From RGIG3102 sp964369975 (lineage in GTDB: Bacteria; Bacillota; Clostridia; Oscillospirales; Ruminococcaceae): DNA of 42,529 nt. The notes under the pieces are model-generated. The model was given only the letters and a program-made list of their open reading frames with translations. It did not search any database and had not been told where the DNA came from. The stretch lies in contig CAYJFZ010000013.1 in the NCBI GenBank assembly GCA_964369975.1, positions 1-42,529 of the forward strand, given 5' to 3'. The position numbers and the translations under genes were made by a program. Shown here piece after piece: positions 42,458 through 42,529 of this stretch (positions are counted from its first letter, which is position 1; every line of letters begins with the position of its first letter).

Positions 42458-42529
<72 letters not shown>

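Overview
This is a 42.5-kb chromosomal segment of an AT-rich, low-GC Gram-positive anaerobe, most likely a clostridial Firmicute. The evidence is a pyruvate:ferredoxin oxidoreductase gene, AAGGAG-type ribosome binding sites on almost every gene, frequent GTG/TTG starts, a DUF1540 protein, and short hairpin-plus-T terminators. I cannot name the genus from the sequence alone. No phage, plasmid, IS element, CRISPR array or rRNA was seen.

Layout. (1) 1-2787: the 3' three quarters of the PFOR gene. (2) 2910-3743: an HxlR regulator and a small downstream gene, joined by a shared AGTTACT-type motif in both promoters. (3) 3958-16822, minus strand: a surface-glycan locus with legB, three membrane proteins, legC, a CBS-domain sugar-1-phosphate nucleotidyltransferase (PtmE-like), legI, legG, two Gfo/Idh/MocA proteins, legF and a SLOG-fold protein. 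This is a GDP-sugar route to CMP-legionaminic acid or a close relative, but I find no gene for the N-acetyltransferase step (LegH). (4) 16980-21490, plus strand, divergent from legB: a membrane-anchored SGNH protein, a GT-B-like surface carbohydrate protein, a Wzx-type flippase and a Cof-type HAD phosphatase. Regions 3 and 4 share a 160-bp divergent promoter region with two near-consensus promoters and probably act together to make, modify, export and attach a nonulosonate-containing surface glycan.

(5) 21545-28190: a flavin-split-barrel protein divergent from a second HxlR regulator, a DUF1540 protein, a lipoprotein, a threonine aldolase/M20 peptidase pair, and a GNAT/APC permease pair. (6) 28441-30804: a cytoplasmic GH2 glycosidase. 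(7) 30878-38609, minus strand: DUF2200, tag, a small membrane protein, iadA, dinB, a YfhO-type membrane protein, then an SPFH/NfeD pair. The YfhO gene is bracketed by a perfect 63-bp direct repeat that carries the only visible dinB promoter. (8) 38753-42224, plus strand: an M23 peptidase, trxB and a GHL10 glycosidase-like protein. (9) An initiator tRNA gene behind a perfect consensus promoter is cut by the window end.

The most promising items are the 63-bp repeat unit, the legionaminate locus without LegH but with one canonical and one motif-degenerate Gfo/Idh protein and a SLOG protein, the IadA variant with Glu at the usual carbamylated-Lys position, and the HxlR operator motif.
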